Shown: one piece after another, positions 28,798 to 38,101 of the stretch
Layout: each line of letters begins with the position of its first letter
Position numbering within the stretch: position 1 is the first letter of the stretch
Source: Sporolactobacillus sp. Y61
GTDB taxonomy: Bacteria > Bacillota > Bacilli > Bacillales > Sporolactobacillaceae
Assembly (NCBI RefSeq): GCF_040529185.1
Contig: NZ_CP159510.1
Coordinates: 2,790,001 to 2,854,000, forward strand
Length of the DNA stretch: 64,000 nt
Reading direction: 5' to 3'
Notes under the pieces: generated by a model
Told to the model about the DNA's origin: nothing
What the model saw: the letters and a program-made list of their open reading frames with translations, nothing else
Database searches by the model: none
Program-made: the position numbers and the translations under genes

Positions 28798-30042
28798 TTA
28801 GTTCATGGGCAGAGCCCATTCACCCTTGCGGAACACAGGGACCTGTGTGCCATCCGTCTGTACCCCGTCAATATCAAGTGCTTCGGACCCGACCATGAAA
28901 TCCTCATGGACAATGCTGTTATTGATACCGGCCTGATCAAGCTGCGCCTGATCCATCGTGCTCCCGCCTTCTGCACAGGTCGGGTAGGCTTTGCCCAGCG
29001 CCAGATGGCAGGACGCATTCTCATCGAACAGCGTATTGTAAAAAATCAGTCCGGATTCCGATACCGGAGAATGATGCGGGACCAGAGCCACTTCACCGAG
29101 CCGGCAGGATCCCTCATCCACCTCAATCAAATGTCTCAGTGCCTCTTCACCCTTCTCTGCCTTAAAAGCAACAACAGCTCCGTCTTTAAACGTCACAGAA
29201 AAGTGATCAATTACCTTGCCATCGTAGTTCAGCGGCATCGTACTGGATACGGTTCCGTTTACCCCCCGTTTATCCGGCAGGGTAAACACTTCCTCAGTTG
29301 GAATATTCGCGTTAAACGGCACGCCGGCTTCACTCGATTCATCGCCGCCGCACCAGATATGTCCTTCAGGCAAACCGATCGTCAGATGGGTTCCCGGCGC
29401 GCTGTAGATCAGCTTTTTGAATTTTCGTGCGTTTAAAAAATCCTTGACTGTGTGAAGTTTTCTGTCATGTTCCTTCCACGCGGCAACCGGATCTTCATGA
29501 CCTGCCACACGGCTGATCCGCAGAATTTCCTTCATCAGCAGTTCCTGTCCCCTGGCGATCGGCTGATCCGGAAAGACTTTCTTCGTCCATGCAACAGTCG
29601 GATAGGCGATAATCGACCACTGGACCCTGTTGTTCATCATATACTCCCGGAACGTCGCACTGTTTTTGCCGGCTGAACGCATATAGGCAGCCACACGTGC
29701 GCCGTCCACTTCTTCCAGAAGATCCGGATTCGGTCCATAAATGCTCAAAAAGGCATAATTATCTTTCACCGCTTCATTTTCCGCATAGAATTTCCAGGGC
29801 GCGGGATTTTTGAGTGCTTCAAGCGGCGCATGCTGAAAACGAAGCAGCCGGGTCGTATCGTCAAGCCACTCAAGGTGAACATCTCTGGCCCCTGCCTTGT
29901 AGGCCTCCTCCGTGACCTTATTTGCAAAACGGGCAGCTTCGATCGGTGCAGCGATGACAAGACCCTGCCCTTTCTGAAGATTGACACCGGTTTTTACCGC
30001 GAGCCGTGCAAATTTCCTGAGTTCTTCCTGAAATTTTTCCAT
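28798..30042 (-). CDS. M29-family aminopeptidase (AmpS type)
   Basis: Metal-dependent aminopeptidase of the thermophilic aminopeptidase family. 414 residues from ATG 30042 (AGGTGG ribosome site). The metal-binding residues lie in PTEEVFTLPDKRGVNG (Glu), DEGSCRLGEVALV (Glu), NTLFDENASCHLALG (His) and IVHEDFMVGSEALDIDG (His and Asp). It is likely cytosolic and acts in peptide turnover. It is divergent from the polymerase gene at 30213; the 170-base gap holds the promoters of both. Confidence 0.93.
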   Translation of the reverse strand: MEKFQEELRKFARLAVKTGVNLQKGQGLVIAAPIEAARFANKVTEEAYKAGARDVHLEWLDDTTRLLRFQHAPLEALKNPAPWKFYAENEAVKDNYAFLSIYGPNPDLLEEVDGARVAAYMRSAGKNSATFREYMMNNRVQWSIIAYPTVAWTKKVFPDQPIARGQELLMKEILRISRVAGHEDPVAAWKEHDRKLHTVKDFLNARKFKKLIYSAPGTHLTIGLPEGHIWCGGDESSEAGVPFNANIPTEEVFTLPDKRGVNGTVSSTMPLNYDGKVIDHFSVTFKDGAVVAFKAEKGEEALRHLIEVDEGSCRLGEVALVPHHSPVSESGLIFYNTLFDENASCHLALGKAYPTCAEGGSTMDQAQLDQAGINNSIVHEDFMVGSEALDIDGVQTDGTQVPVFRKGEWALPMN

Positions 30043-30131
30043 ATGATCCACCTCTATGTATGTTCCTTTTATTATAACCGACTTGATTTCAACAGAAAAC
30101 TGCGAAGCAATCGATGATCGCTCATGCGTCA

Positions 30132-30183
30132 GGAACATATGTTTTTATTTTCCTATCATAAAGAACATATATTCGTGTATAAT
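30132..30183 (+). promoter_or_regulatory. Promoter with two LexA-like SOS boxes
   Basis: GAACATATGTTT (30133-30144) and GAACATATATTC (30163-30174) both resemble the Bacillus SOS box core GAAC-N4-GTTC. The second ends just before a perfect -10, TATAAT (30178-30183). LexA bound there would cover the promoter of the polymerase gene 30 bases downstream. Confidence 0.7.
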
Positions 30184-30212
30184 ATAATTACTATTTATTC
30201 GGGGGACTGAAA

Positions 30213-31439
30213 ATGGATCGTGTGATCTTTCTTGTAGATATGCAGACGTTTTATGCTTCCTGTGAGAAGGCGGATCACCCGGAGTTCAGAAACAAACCGC
30301 TGATTGTCGCCGGTGATCCGAAGCAGCGGAGCGGCATCGTGCTTGCGGCCTGTCCTCTCGCCAAATCGTATGGTGTCTCCACTGCCGAGCCGCTCGGGCA
30401 GGCGCTTGCCAAATGTCCGCAGGCTGTGATCTGCAGACCGAGGATGCAGCATTATATTGATGTTTCCATACAGATTACCCGGATTCTCGAACAATTTACC
30501 GATCTTGTTGAGCCCTACTCCATTGACGAACAATTTATCGACATGACCGGAAGCATGCATTTCTATACATCACCGCATGCAGCCGCCCGGGAAATCCAGC
30601 AGACGATACTGAACCAGGCCGGCATCTACGCCAGAGTCGGTATCGGACCCAATAAGGTTCTGGCCAAGATGGCCTGCGACCATTTTGGTAAAAAGAATGA
30701 AACGGGTATTTTCGAGCTGAATCACGATAATCTGGAACATTGCCTGTGGCCGCTTCCGGTCGGTGAACTGTTTGGCGTCGGCCATCGGATGGAGCGTCAT
30801 CTGATCGGCATGGGCCTGAGGAAAATCGGCCATCTGGCCCGTTATCCGCTCAGCCTGTTGCGCAGAAGATGGGGCGTGAACGGTGAACTGCTGTGGATGA
30901 CCGCCCATGGCATCGATTCTTCCCCTGTCTCTTGTGGCACCTTCAGCGGACAGAAGGCTGTCGGACATCATATGACGCTGCCTTACGACTATCCGGACAT
31001 TAAAGATATTCGTGTGATTCTGCTTGAACTCAGTGAAGAAGTGGCCTACCGGGCACGTTCGAAAAATTACATGGGATGCGTGGTATCCGTCGGCATCTCC
31101 GGCAGTTTTGACCGCCATACCGGTTTTCACCGGCAGACCAGGCTGCCTTTTGCCACCCGTTTCGGTATGGATATTTACCGGGCGGCAAACCGGCTGTTCA
31201 CAGAGAACTGGGACCGGTTGCCGGTACGTGCCGCCTCCGTCACCCTGTCTGAACTTCAGCCTGCCGACAATTGCCAGCTGGATCTTTTCGGACGGCTGGA
31301 TGAAAAAGAACGTCTAAGTGCAGCCGTTGATACGATATACCGAAAATACGGGAGAACGGCGATTTTCCGCGGGCCTTCACTGCTGCCTTCCAGTCAGTTA
31401 CGGGCACGTGCATCAAAAATAGGGGGGCATTATAAATGA
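30213..31439 (+). CDS. Y-family DNA polymerase (YqjW/PolY2, UvrX group)
   Basis: Translesion polymerase of the DinB/UmuC type. 408 residues. The catalytic carboxylates are in LVDMQTFYASCEKA (near residue 8) and YSIDEQFIDM (near residue 107). The thumb hairpin-helix motif VGHRMERHLIGMGL and a C-terminal little-finger domain follow. The ribosome site is GGGGGACTGAAA. The last codons overlap the YolD-like gene by four bases, matching the pairing of UvrX/YqjW polymerases with YolD proteins. Two SOS boxes suggest damage induction. Confidence 0.93.
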   Translation: MDRVIFLVDMQTFYASCEKADHPEFRNKPLIVAGDPKQRSGIVLAACPLAKSYGVSTAEPLGQALAKCPQAVICRPRMQHYIDVSIQITRILEQFTDLVEPYSIDEQFIDMTGSMHFYTSPHAAAREIQQTILNQAGIYARVGIGPNKVLAKMACDHFGKKNETGIFELNHDNLEHCLWPLPVGELFGVGHRMERHLIGMGLRKIGHLARYPLSLLRRRWGVNGELLWMTAHGIDSSPVSCGTFSGQKAVGHHMTLPYDYPDIKDIRVILLELSEEVAYRARSKNYMGCVVSVGISGSFDRHTGFHRQTRLPFATRFGMDIYRAANRLFTENWDRLPVRAASVTLSELQPADNCQLDLFGRLDEKERLSAAVDTIYRKYGRTAIFRGPSLLPSSQLRARASKIGGHYK

Positions 31440-31786
31440 AAAAAAATAAACTGACTCCGGGACAAAATCTGCGCTGGGAGTCCAGTCGGATGATGCTTCC
31501 GGAACATGTTCAGGCACTCCGAAACCATCTCCGGGATAATGAAAAAATAGAGCGCCCGCTTCTTGATGAACAGGAAAGGGAAGAAATCGGGCAGAAGATC
31601 GCCCGGGCAGCTGCCGGGAGGATACCTGCCACCGTCTCATACTATAAAGATGGATTTATCAGGAAGATGTCCGGACAACTCCGGCTTCCGGACGGTCCTT
31701 TCCGTGAAATTGAGATCAGCGACCACTTTGGCGTCACATGGAAAATCGCATTCCGGGACATCACAGGGATCTGCCTCAAAGAATAA
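31436..31786 (+). CDS. YolD-like protein
   Basis: 116 residues, coupled by an ATGA overlap to the polymerase gene. The YolD-like family is recognised by the N-terminal LTPGQNLRWESSRMMLPEHVQ and the C-terminal strand set (GQLRLPDG, then FREIEISDHFGVTWKI). These proteins accompany Y-family polymerases in Firmicutes and phages and are thought to be UmuD-like partners; direct function is not established. Confidence 0.9.
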   Translation: MKKNKLTPGQNLRWESSRMMLPEHVQALRNHLRDNEKIERPLLDEQEREEIGQKIARAAAGRIPATVSYYKDGFIRKMSGQLRLPDGPFREIEISDHFGVTWKIAFRDITGICLKE

Positions 31787-31841
31787 GTCAGTGTCAAAAA
31801 CCGTCCTTATGATCAGAACGGCCTGATAAAATGAAGCTTCA

Positions 31842-32018
31842 ATCAGTGGGGGCTTTTCGAGCGCACAGGATGTGCTTGTGCGGGCGTTGCGACAGGACGT
31901 CCCCGTTTTTAGCCTGCGCGCATCCCCTGCTGATTGTTCGTTGGATTCATCGGGCTGCGCGGGCAGTGATCCCCGGCATGCTCATGACCCTGAGGTAGAC
32001 CTGCCCGTTCAGGCGGGA
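31842..32018 (+). repeat. Dispersed structured repeat, copy 2
   Basis: Same element as at 9415-9608, opposite strand. It begins ATCAGTGGGGGCTTTTCG and ends CCCGTTCAGGCGGGA. The core GCGTTGCGACAGGACG, then CCCGTTTTTAGCCTGCGC, is almost unchanged. Where copy 1 pairs GCAGGC with GCCTGC, this copy has GCGGGC, which still pairs through a G-U. The middle part has diverged. It fills the gap between the converging YolD-like and alcohol dehydrogenase genes and ends eight bases from the latter's stop. Confidence 0.85.
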
Positions 32019-32025
32019 AAAAAGA

Positions 32026-33189
32026 TCAGAGCGACGCGCGAAGGATGGCCAGCGTATCTTCACGGTCCAGCTGCTTAAACTGGCCAAAGTTACCTCTGGC
32101 CATGGCCCGGTCGGCAATCAGATCAATCTTGCTGTCATCAATATCATAATCGGCGAGGCGGCTCGGTGCACCTATGGACGACCAGAAACGGCGCAGTGCT
32201 TCAATCCCTTCGAGGGCTGTATCACGGTCTGATTTTCCCTGCGGATCGACATGAAAAACACGTACGGCCAGTTGCCTGAAACGATTGACGTTTACATCCA
32301 CATTATGTTTCATCCAGTTCGGGAAGAGGATCGCGAGTCCGCCGCCATGCGGAATATCATATACCGCGGATACAGCGTGCTCAATATTATGCGATGCCCA
32401 GTCGCCATTGAAACCCATCGACACCATGCCGTTCAGTGCCATCGTGCCGCAGTACAGGATCGTTTCACGGAGTTCATAATTATGCAGGTCATTAACCAGT
32501 TCAGGTGCTTCTTCCATGACCGTTTGCAGAATAGACTCACACATTCTGTCCTGAAGAGGGGTATGCTTCGCCTGGTGAAAGTAGTGTTCAAAAACATGGG
32601 CCATCATATCGACCATACCGTAAATGGTCTGATTCTTTGGTACAGAAATGGTAAACGTCGGGTCGAGAATGGAAAATGCCGGATAGGAATAAGCACAGCT
32701 CCATCCATATTTTTCATGCGTGTCCCAGTTCGTAATGACTGAATTAGGATTCATTTCCGATCCGGTTGCGGCAAGCGTCAGCACCGTTCCAAAAGGAAGC
32801 GCATCGTAAACCGGCTTTTTCCGGGTGACAAATTCCCACGGGTCGCCGTCAAAGCGTGCGCCGACCGCAATGGCTTTCGTGCAGTCGATAACGCTGCCGC
32901 CGCCGACTGCCAGAAGAAACTGGATGTCCTCTGTCGCACAGATATCAATGCCTCGTTTAACCGTTGTCAGTCTCGGATTCGGTTCTACTCCGGACAGCTC
33001 AGATACTTCAGCGTGCAGGCCGTCCAGGATCGCCTTGACCTGATCGTAAAGTCCGGTCCGTTTAATACTGCCGCCGCCATATACAAGCAGCACTCTTCTG
33101 CCGTATTTCGGTATTTCTGTTTTCAGTTTCTCAAGCTGGCCCTTTCCGAAAATCAGCTTTGTCGGATTATGAAAAATAAATGGATCCAA
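32026..33189 (-). CDS. Iron-dependent alcohol dehydrogenase (YugJ/YugK, butanol dehydrogenase type)
   Basis: NAD(P)H-dependent reduction of aldehydes, 387 residues. The nucleotide loop is [15 protein letters not shown]. The metal ligands lie in [15 protein letters not shown] (Asp and His) and in [22 protein letters not shown] (two His), all intact. The ribosome site is GGGGGAATG. Likely fermentative role, single-gene unit. The exact substrate cannot be told from sequence. Confidence 0.93.
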   Translation of the reverse strand: MDPFIFHNPTKLIFGKGQLEKLKTEIPKYGRRVLLVYGGGSIKRTGLYDQVKAILDGLHAEVSELSGVEPNPRLTTVKRGIDICATEDIQFLLAVGGGSVIDCTKAIAVGARFDGDPWEFVTRKKPVYDALPFGTVLTLAATGSEMNPNSVITNWDTHEKYGWSCAYSYPAFSILDPTFTISVPKNQTIYGMVDMMAHVFEHYFHQAKHTPLQDRMCESILQTVMEEAPELVNDLHNYELRETILYCGTMALNGMVSMGFNGDWASHNIEHAVSAVYDIPHGGGLAILFPNWMKHNVDVNVNRFRQLAVRVFHVDPQGKSDRDTALEGIEALRRFWSSIGAPSRLADYDIDDSKIDLIADRAMARGNFGQFKQLDREDTLAILRASL

Positions 33190-33457
33190 AACACATTCCC
33201 CCGTTTTGCATAGTAACAGTCATACTTTTATTATACCGCTGTGATGCGACCCGGTCATCTGTCAGGAGGTCCTCTGCAACCCGGCCCATCCATTAGTACA
33301 TATACGTTATGACTTTCTGCTAAATCCCCCACCGGGAAATATTTTACACATAAAGGTTCGTTCACATTTACGATCATACCAGGCTATTTCTCTTCACGTG
33401 CTGTTTCTGGTATCATATAGAACAGAATAGCTTTCTATCAAAATTGCATCACCATTC

Positions 33458-34117
33458 ATGGCTAAGGATGTGTCCACTTTGCCTTTTTCCGCTTACCGAA
33501 TCTATCAGCTGCTGCTCTCTTTCAGCCTCGCCCTTTTTATCATTTGTACAGCTGTTCAGATTACACTTCTTTTTAAGCCGCTTTATTATTTTGATATCGG
33601 TTATCTGAATATTGAAGAGCAATCCGGCCTCGACCGGGATACGATAACTGAAAATTACGATTACATGATCAATTTTCTAATGAATCCGGTTCCTCAGGAG
33701 TTTCATCTTCCGTCCCTGGACTATTCAAGCCATGGAGCGATCCACTTTCAGGATGTGAAGCGGATCTTTACCGCCATCTATTTACTTATCGCTATAACCG
33801 GGATCATCAGTGCAATCGGTCTGTATGTCAATATTAAGAAAAAAGATTTTCACTTTCTGAAAATCACGGCGACTGCTTTAGCTCTGTTTACGGCGATCCC
33901 ACTGATTGCATTTGTACTGGATTTCAACGCAGCCTTTGTCTTTTTTCACGAAATACTTTTTACAAATGATTACTGGATTTTCGATGCGGCTTCAGACCCG
34001 GTCATCACCATTCTCCCGGAAACCTTCTTTCTGCATGCCGCACTGCTCATCCTTGGCCTTATTGCCATCGGGATGATCATCCTGCTTATCGCAGGAAAAA
34101 AGCTGAGCAAAAAATAA
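33458..34117 (+). CDS. TIGR01906/DUF1461 membrane protein, Lit-like
   Basis: 219 residues with four to five membrane helices. The family patterns HGAIHFQDVKRIF (after a large outer loop) and FVFFHEILFTNDYWIFDAASDPV are present. Members of this family include Lit, which moves an acyl chain within lipoproteins in low-GC Firmicutes and uses conserved histidines. The match to that activity is inference. ATG 33458 has no clear ribosome site; the in-frame TTG at 33479 sits behind AAGGATG and may be the real start. Confidence 0.7.
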   Translation: MAKDVSTLPFSAYRIYQLLLSFSLALFIICTAVQITLLFKPLYYFDIGYLNIEEQSGLDRDTITENYDYMINFLMNPVPQEFHLPSLDYSSHGAIHFQDVKRIFTAIYLLIAITGIISAIGLYVNIKKKDFHFLKITATALALFTAIPLIAFVLDFNAAFVFFHEILFTNDYWIFDAASDPVITILPETFFLHAALLILGLIAIGMIILLIAGKKLSKK

Positions 34118-34213
34118 ACCGGATCAGGCCGGATGACAAAAAATTTGAGAATACATTGACAGACGTTCAACGAAACACTAAAATAATAAAGGTCGTTAAC
34201 ATAAAGATAATTT

Positions 34214-34287
<74 letters not shown>

Positions 34288-34293
34288 TCGTGG

Positions 34294-34319
34294 AAAGCCT
34301 TGATACATAAGGCTTTTTT
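34294..34319 (+). terminator. Terminator of tRNA-Arg
   Basis: AAAGCCTT and AAGGCTTT form the stem, followed by T residues, seven bases after the tRNA. Confidence 0.85.
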
Positions 34320-34329
34320 ATTTTGCCAT

Positions 34330-34844
34330 TATTTGGTTGAAAGAGGGATTGGGAGCGAATTGGGGCAGAATTTTATTTTTAGTGACATCATGCACCTTTT
34401 CAAGTGACCAGATAGATATAGCCCATTTCCCCGAGAGTATTTTATTTTCCATTACCATTTTTCTCACTCTATCCCTTGATTCACCGTCTCTGTTAACTGC
34501 TTAAGTACGCGTGCAACGGGATAAATGCATCGTCTTCACCATCAGGAAAGTCTCTTCTGATTCGGATTTTATAAGCGTTGGTCTTTGACCCTATTTCTTT
34601 TTGAAAAAGTCCATGGTCGTCTCCCGAGAAACCATGGGACTTTTGTTCCGCATCGATATGATAGCAAGAAATAGCGTACGTTTTTTATTTGGAAATCAAA
34701 AAAGAGCCAGGACGTTCGCGGTACCGCGAACCATTCTTCACCATCCCTCCATGAAGATTCGTGTCTGTTTCCATGCAAGCCATTTTTATTCACTCTATCG
34801 CGCAGCCACTTGCACATTCTGGCCAGGACGTTGTGTACTTTCAT
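34330..34844 (-). pseudogene. Decayed or doubtful coding stretch next to tRNA-Arg
   Basis: An ATG at 34844 follows a good GGGAG ribosome site and opens a frame (MKVHNVLARMCKWLRD) that stays open to 34569, but its later part loses protein-like character. A second frame, ending at 34493, then reads like real protein (AYKIRIRRDFPDGEDDAF, then IPLHAYLSS), and a third ends beside the tRNA (ILPQFAPNPSFNQIMAK). The change of frames suggests a broken gene of unknown kind. A strong hairpin (34604-34644) and an 18-base perfect palindrome (34714-34731) lie inside it. Confidence 0.3.
34604..34644. terminator. Two-way hairpin in the post-tRNA stretch
   Basis: AAAAGTCCATGGT pairs with ACCATGGGACTTTT around a 12-base loop. 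T runs occur on either strand, so it could end transcripts from both sides. Confidence 0.6.
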
Positions 34845-34949
34845 TACGATCACTCCCTTTTTTGTTTTTTTCACGCGATAAGAGAAATATATTTAATAGA
34901 TAGATTGCAATAATAAATTAGCCATCTGGACATTCAGCGGTATCACTGG

Positions 34950-34981
34950 GTTTGTTCCTGCCGCCCAGGTGGCAGGAACAA
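34950..34981. repeat. Strong inverted repeat upstream of pepX
   Basis: TTTGTTCCTGCC and GGCAGGAACAAA form a perfect 12-bp inverted repeat with an eight-base loop. No T tract follows on the plus strand, so its role as a terminator is unclear. Between here and pepX no gene is seen. Confidence 0.6.
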
Positions 34982-35136
34982 AAGGCAACTTAGTCCGCCA
35001 ATTTCTATAGTCCCGAACGCTTCAGCAGGCCTCCCCTACTGTACAAATCCTCAATATGAATGGAGTTATCTCATCATTTAACTGCATTTGAAATCCGGTT
35101 CACCTGGCATGAAAGCCGGAAGGTCCTGCTGCATGC

Positions 35137-35150
35137 TATAATAACTCCAT
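35137..35150 (+). promoter_or_regulatory. -10 region of pepX with inverted-repeat arm
   Basis: A perfect TATAAT (35137-35142) lies 38 bases before the pepX start. ATAACTCCAT (35141-35150), overlapping it, is the exact complement of ATGGAGTTAT at 35057-35066, so the pair could be an operator or could form a long-range loop. No good -35 is visible. Confidence 0.4.
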
Positions 35151-35179
35151 CAGGACTAATACATAAGGAGTTCTTTTCA

Positions 35180-37602
35180 ATGAAAAATAATCAATTTGCA
35201 AGGCTTAACGCCGATCATCAGATGGTGATTGAAGAATTGCAGCGCATTCATTTTATTGATGACTCAGTTCAGGCTGCTTCAACGCCGTCAGCTGCATATC
35301 GTTTATTACTGCGCAAAGCTTTTTTAAATGTCAAAGGAGAAAGTGCCTTTGACGCCAAACTGAAAAATATTCTCGCAGCCCCTGATATCAATCTGGCAGA
35401 TTACCTGAGCTCAGGTCAGCCTGTCACCCGGAAAGTCTTCTATCTTGTCGCTCTTCAGCTGTGCGGATTCCTCGCAGATATCGACTATGATATAGAGGAT
35501 CCGCTGGCGGCTATGGAGAAAATACAATTGCCCTATCTTCATGCCAGGGGAGAATGGGATACAGATCGGTTACTGGATGCCTGGTACCTGCTTCTGACCA
35601 CCCATACTAAGGGAGGACAGACCTTTCTGGATCAGTTGACGAATCAGGGATATTTCGTCCCATTTTATGATTTACCGGCTGACAGAAAGCCCCTGTTCTT
35701 TAATGGAAAAGCCCAGGCCGTCTTCGATACCTCCCGACTGATTCGCGAGGTCGTCTATGTCGAATCCTCTGTTGACGCCGATCAGGACGGTATGCGTGAT
35801 TTACTCAAAGTCGAAATCATCCGCCCGGAGGATACAAACAAAGGGCTCAAAGTCCCCGTCCTCTATACTGCCAGTCCTTACAATCAGGGAATCAATGATG
35901 AAGCCGGGAAGAAAGCGACCCATAATGTGAATGTCCCTCTTACAGAAAAAAAGCCGGATGACGTTCACTATGAGGATATTGCCTGGAAGGGCAGAAAATG
36001 TTCACTGCCCGACCCGCGCCCGGTTGCCGGAACAACAAAAGACACATGTGAAACATTCAGTCATGAATGGTCATATACATTAAATGATTATTTTCTGGCA
36101 CGCGGGTTCGCCGTCGTTTATTCTGCGGGAATCGGTACACGGGATTCAGACGGGATACAGACCTGCGGGGACCCACAGCAGACAGAGGCGACGATTGATG
36201 TGATCGAATGGCTAAGCGGCAGGCGACGGGCGTTTACCAATCGCACCGATAACATGGCAATCGATGCCTGGTGGTGCTCGGGTTCTGTCGCCATGACCGG
36301 CCGTTCGTATCTGGGAACGCTGGCTACGGCAGCCGCTGCAACCGGTGTTGAAGGCCTGAAAACAATAATTCCCGAAGCAGCTATCTCTTCCTGGTACGAT
36401 TATTACCGCGCCGGCGGCCTGACCCTGGCTCCCGCGGTTTTCCCGGAGAAGACGCGGATGTGCTGGCTATTGAAACATTAAGCAGGATGAAATCCGCCGC
36501 CGATTACCAGTTAAACATAAAAAACTTCTTTGAAAAACAAATGAAGCAAATGGCCAGGGATATGGACCGTGAATCGGGCAACTACAATACCTTCTGGGAT
36601 GCCCGTAATTACTTAAACAATGTTCAAAAGATCAAATGCGATGTTCTGATGGTCCATGGTCTGAACGACTGGAACGTCAAACCCCGCCAGGCGGAACAAT
36701 TATGGCAGAAACTGCGTCATGTCCCGGTATGCAAAAAAATCATTCTGCATCAGGGACAGCATATTTATATCAATGCCTTTCGTTCTATTGATTACACAGA
36801 TATCGTTAATCTCTGGATCAGCCACGAACTGTATGGCATCTCAAACGGGGTAAAAGAGCTTCTGCCGCCGGTTATCGTACAGGATAATGTCGTTCCGGAA
36901 ACCTGGCATGCTTATCCGGATTGGTCTGAACCGGATCTGCAAAAATCCACCCTTTATTTTTCCCCGGGAAAGCTGGCCTCAGAGCCCGATTCACATCAGA
37001 TTCTGTCATTTAAAGATCAGCTGCCCGAGGAGGTCTTTAATCGCTATTGTGCGCATGTTGATCAATGGTCCCATGATATTCTCGATGATCAGAAAAACCC
37101 GCTGAGTGAAAACCGGTTGCTGCTTAAGTCCGAAAAAATGACCGGGGACAGAATCATTGATGGAAAGGTCGGCGTTCATGCCCGGGTCGCTTCGAACCGC
37201 CCGTTCGGCCTGCTCAGTTTTCAGCTGGTCGACTACGGTGAAGCGCGCCGGCTGAATGCTTCACCTTCCCCGATTCAGCGCCTGGATCTGGGCTATCACT
37301 GGCGTGAGGACAGGCTTCGTGAATTCACATTAGCCAGGTTTCCCACTCCCTTCAAAATGATCACAAAAGGTCATATCAATCTGCAAAACAGAGAAAACAC
37401 CTGGAAGGTGGATGAGCTGAAGCCGGATCAGTTCTATGATATAGCCACTGAATTACAGCCGACCTTCCATAAACTGGTTACCGGTCACCGTCTGGGCTTG
37501 ATCGTCTATGCCACTGATTTCGGCATGACTGTGCGCGGTAACCAGCCTCTGCGTTATTCACTGGCACTGGACCACAGTTTTCTTACGATTCCTTTCAAAT
37601 AA
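35180..37602 (+). CDS. pepX: X-prolyl dipeptidyl aminopeptidase, broken by one frameshift
   Basis: Serine peptidase releasing X-Pro dipeptides, typical of lactic acid bacteria. The first frame runs from ATG 35180 (AAGGAG ribosome site) to 36481, the second from about 36436 to 37602. Adding one G in CCCGCGG (36431-36437) restores LAPGGFPGEDADVL and gives about 807 residues, normal for PepX. The catalytic triad is intact across both parts: Ser in GRSYLGTLA, Asp in HGLNDWNV and His in HQGQHIYINAF. Either a recent pseudogene or a sequencing error. A terminator follows. Confidence 0.93.
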
Positions 37603-37615
37603 TCAAAAATGAACT

Positions 37616-37650
37616 GAGCAGCCGATAAAATTCCTCACCGGCTGCTTTTT
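37616..37650 (+). terminator. Terminator after pepX
   Basis: GAGCAGCCG and CGGCTGCTT form the stem around a loop, followed by TTTTT. Confidence 0.85.
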
Positions 37651-37688
37651 CTATGTGAAAAATCACAGAACGAAGCGGTCCCCTTTTG

Positions 37689-37741
37689 TATAATGAATGT
37701 TAATGGTTTCCATCAGCAACGATCATGCTGCTTTGGAAACT
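37689..37741 (+). promoter_or_regulatory. Promoter and structured leader of the SCIFF gene
   Basis: TATAAT (37689-37694) is a good -10; no clear -35 is seen. The leader then has GGTTTCC and AGCA pairing with TGCT and GGAAAC (37704-37741), a hairpin about 50 bases before the peptide start. No known riboswitch was recognised. Confidence 0.45.
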
Positions 37742-37788
37742 GTTCGGGTGAAGATATAAAAATGTTTTTAATCAAAGGGGACGAACCG

Positions 37789-37938
37789 ATGAAAAGAATC
37801 ATCTCACTGAACACGATGGATCTGAAAGAATCGATGAAACATGGCGGCCATGGTGAATGCCAGACTTCCTGCCAGTCTGCATGCAAAACCTCCTGTGGCG
37901 TTGCTAATCAGAAATGTGCTGAACCGGCAGGTAAATAA
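37789..37938 (+). CDS. scfA: SCIFF-type ranthipeptide precursor
   Basis: 49 residues. A leader MKRIISLNTMDLKESMKHGG is followed by a core with cysteines at 24, 28, 32, 36 and 43 (CQTSCQSACKTSC, then GVANQKC). This is the SCIFF (six cysteines in forty-five residues) family pattern, whose maturase crosslinks Cys sulfur to partner residues as thioethers. Only five cysteines are present: position 21, three before the first one, is His where I would expect another Cys. The ribosome site is AAAGGGG. The maturase gene follows after a hairpin, as in Clostridia. The biological role of SCIFF peptides is not known. Confidence 0.93.
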   Translation: MKRIISLNTMDLKESMKHGGHGECQTSCQSACKTSCGVANQKCAEPAGK

Positions 37939-37951
37939 GTGGTCTTTGCGA

Positions 37952-37986
37952 AACCGTCTGCCTGATCTGCGGCAGACGGCTGTTTT
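37952..37986 (+). terminator. Hairpin between peptide and maturase genes
   Basis: ACCGTCTGCC and GGCAGACGG form the stem, followed by CTGTTTTT, 14 bases after the peptide stop. Partial termination here would give more precursor than enzyme. Confidence 0.8.
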
Positions 37987-38101
37987 TCATCCCATAAGAA
38001 GAATCACATTGTCAAAAAAGTATTCGAAAAACAAAGCCCCCGCAACGCCCGCGACTTGCCGGCCGGCAGATTTTTCTTCATAAAGGAGTCCAACACCACT
38101 T

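Noticed and set aside
30570..31130. 186-codon frame opposite the Y-family polymerase
   Set aside because: No ribosome site, and the forward gene carries all catalytic motifs.
34330..34500. Phage integrase remnant at the tRNA-Arg 3' end
   Set aside because: The short frame ending ILPQFAPNPSFNQIMAK is suggestive by position, but no recombinase motif or att duplication of the tRNA end is seen.
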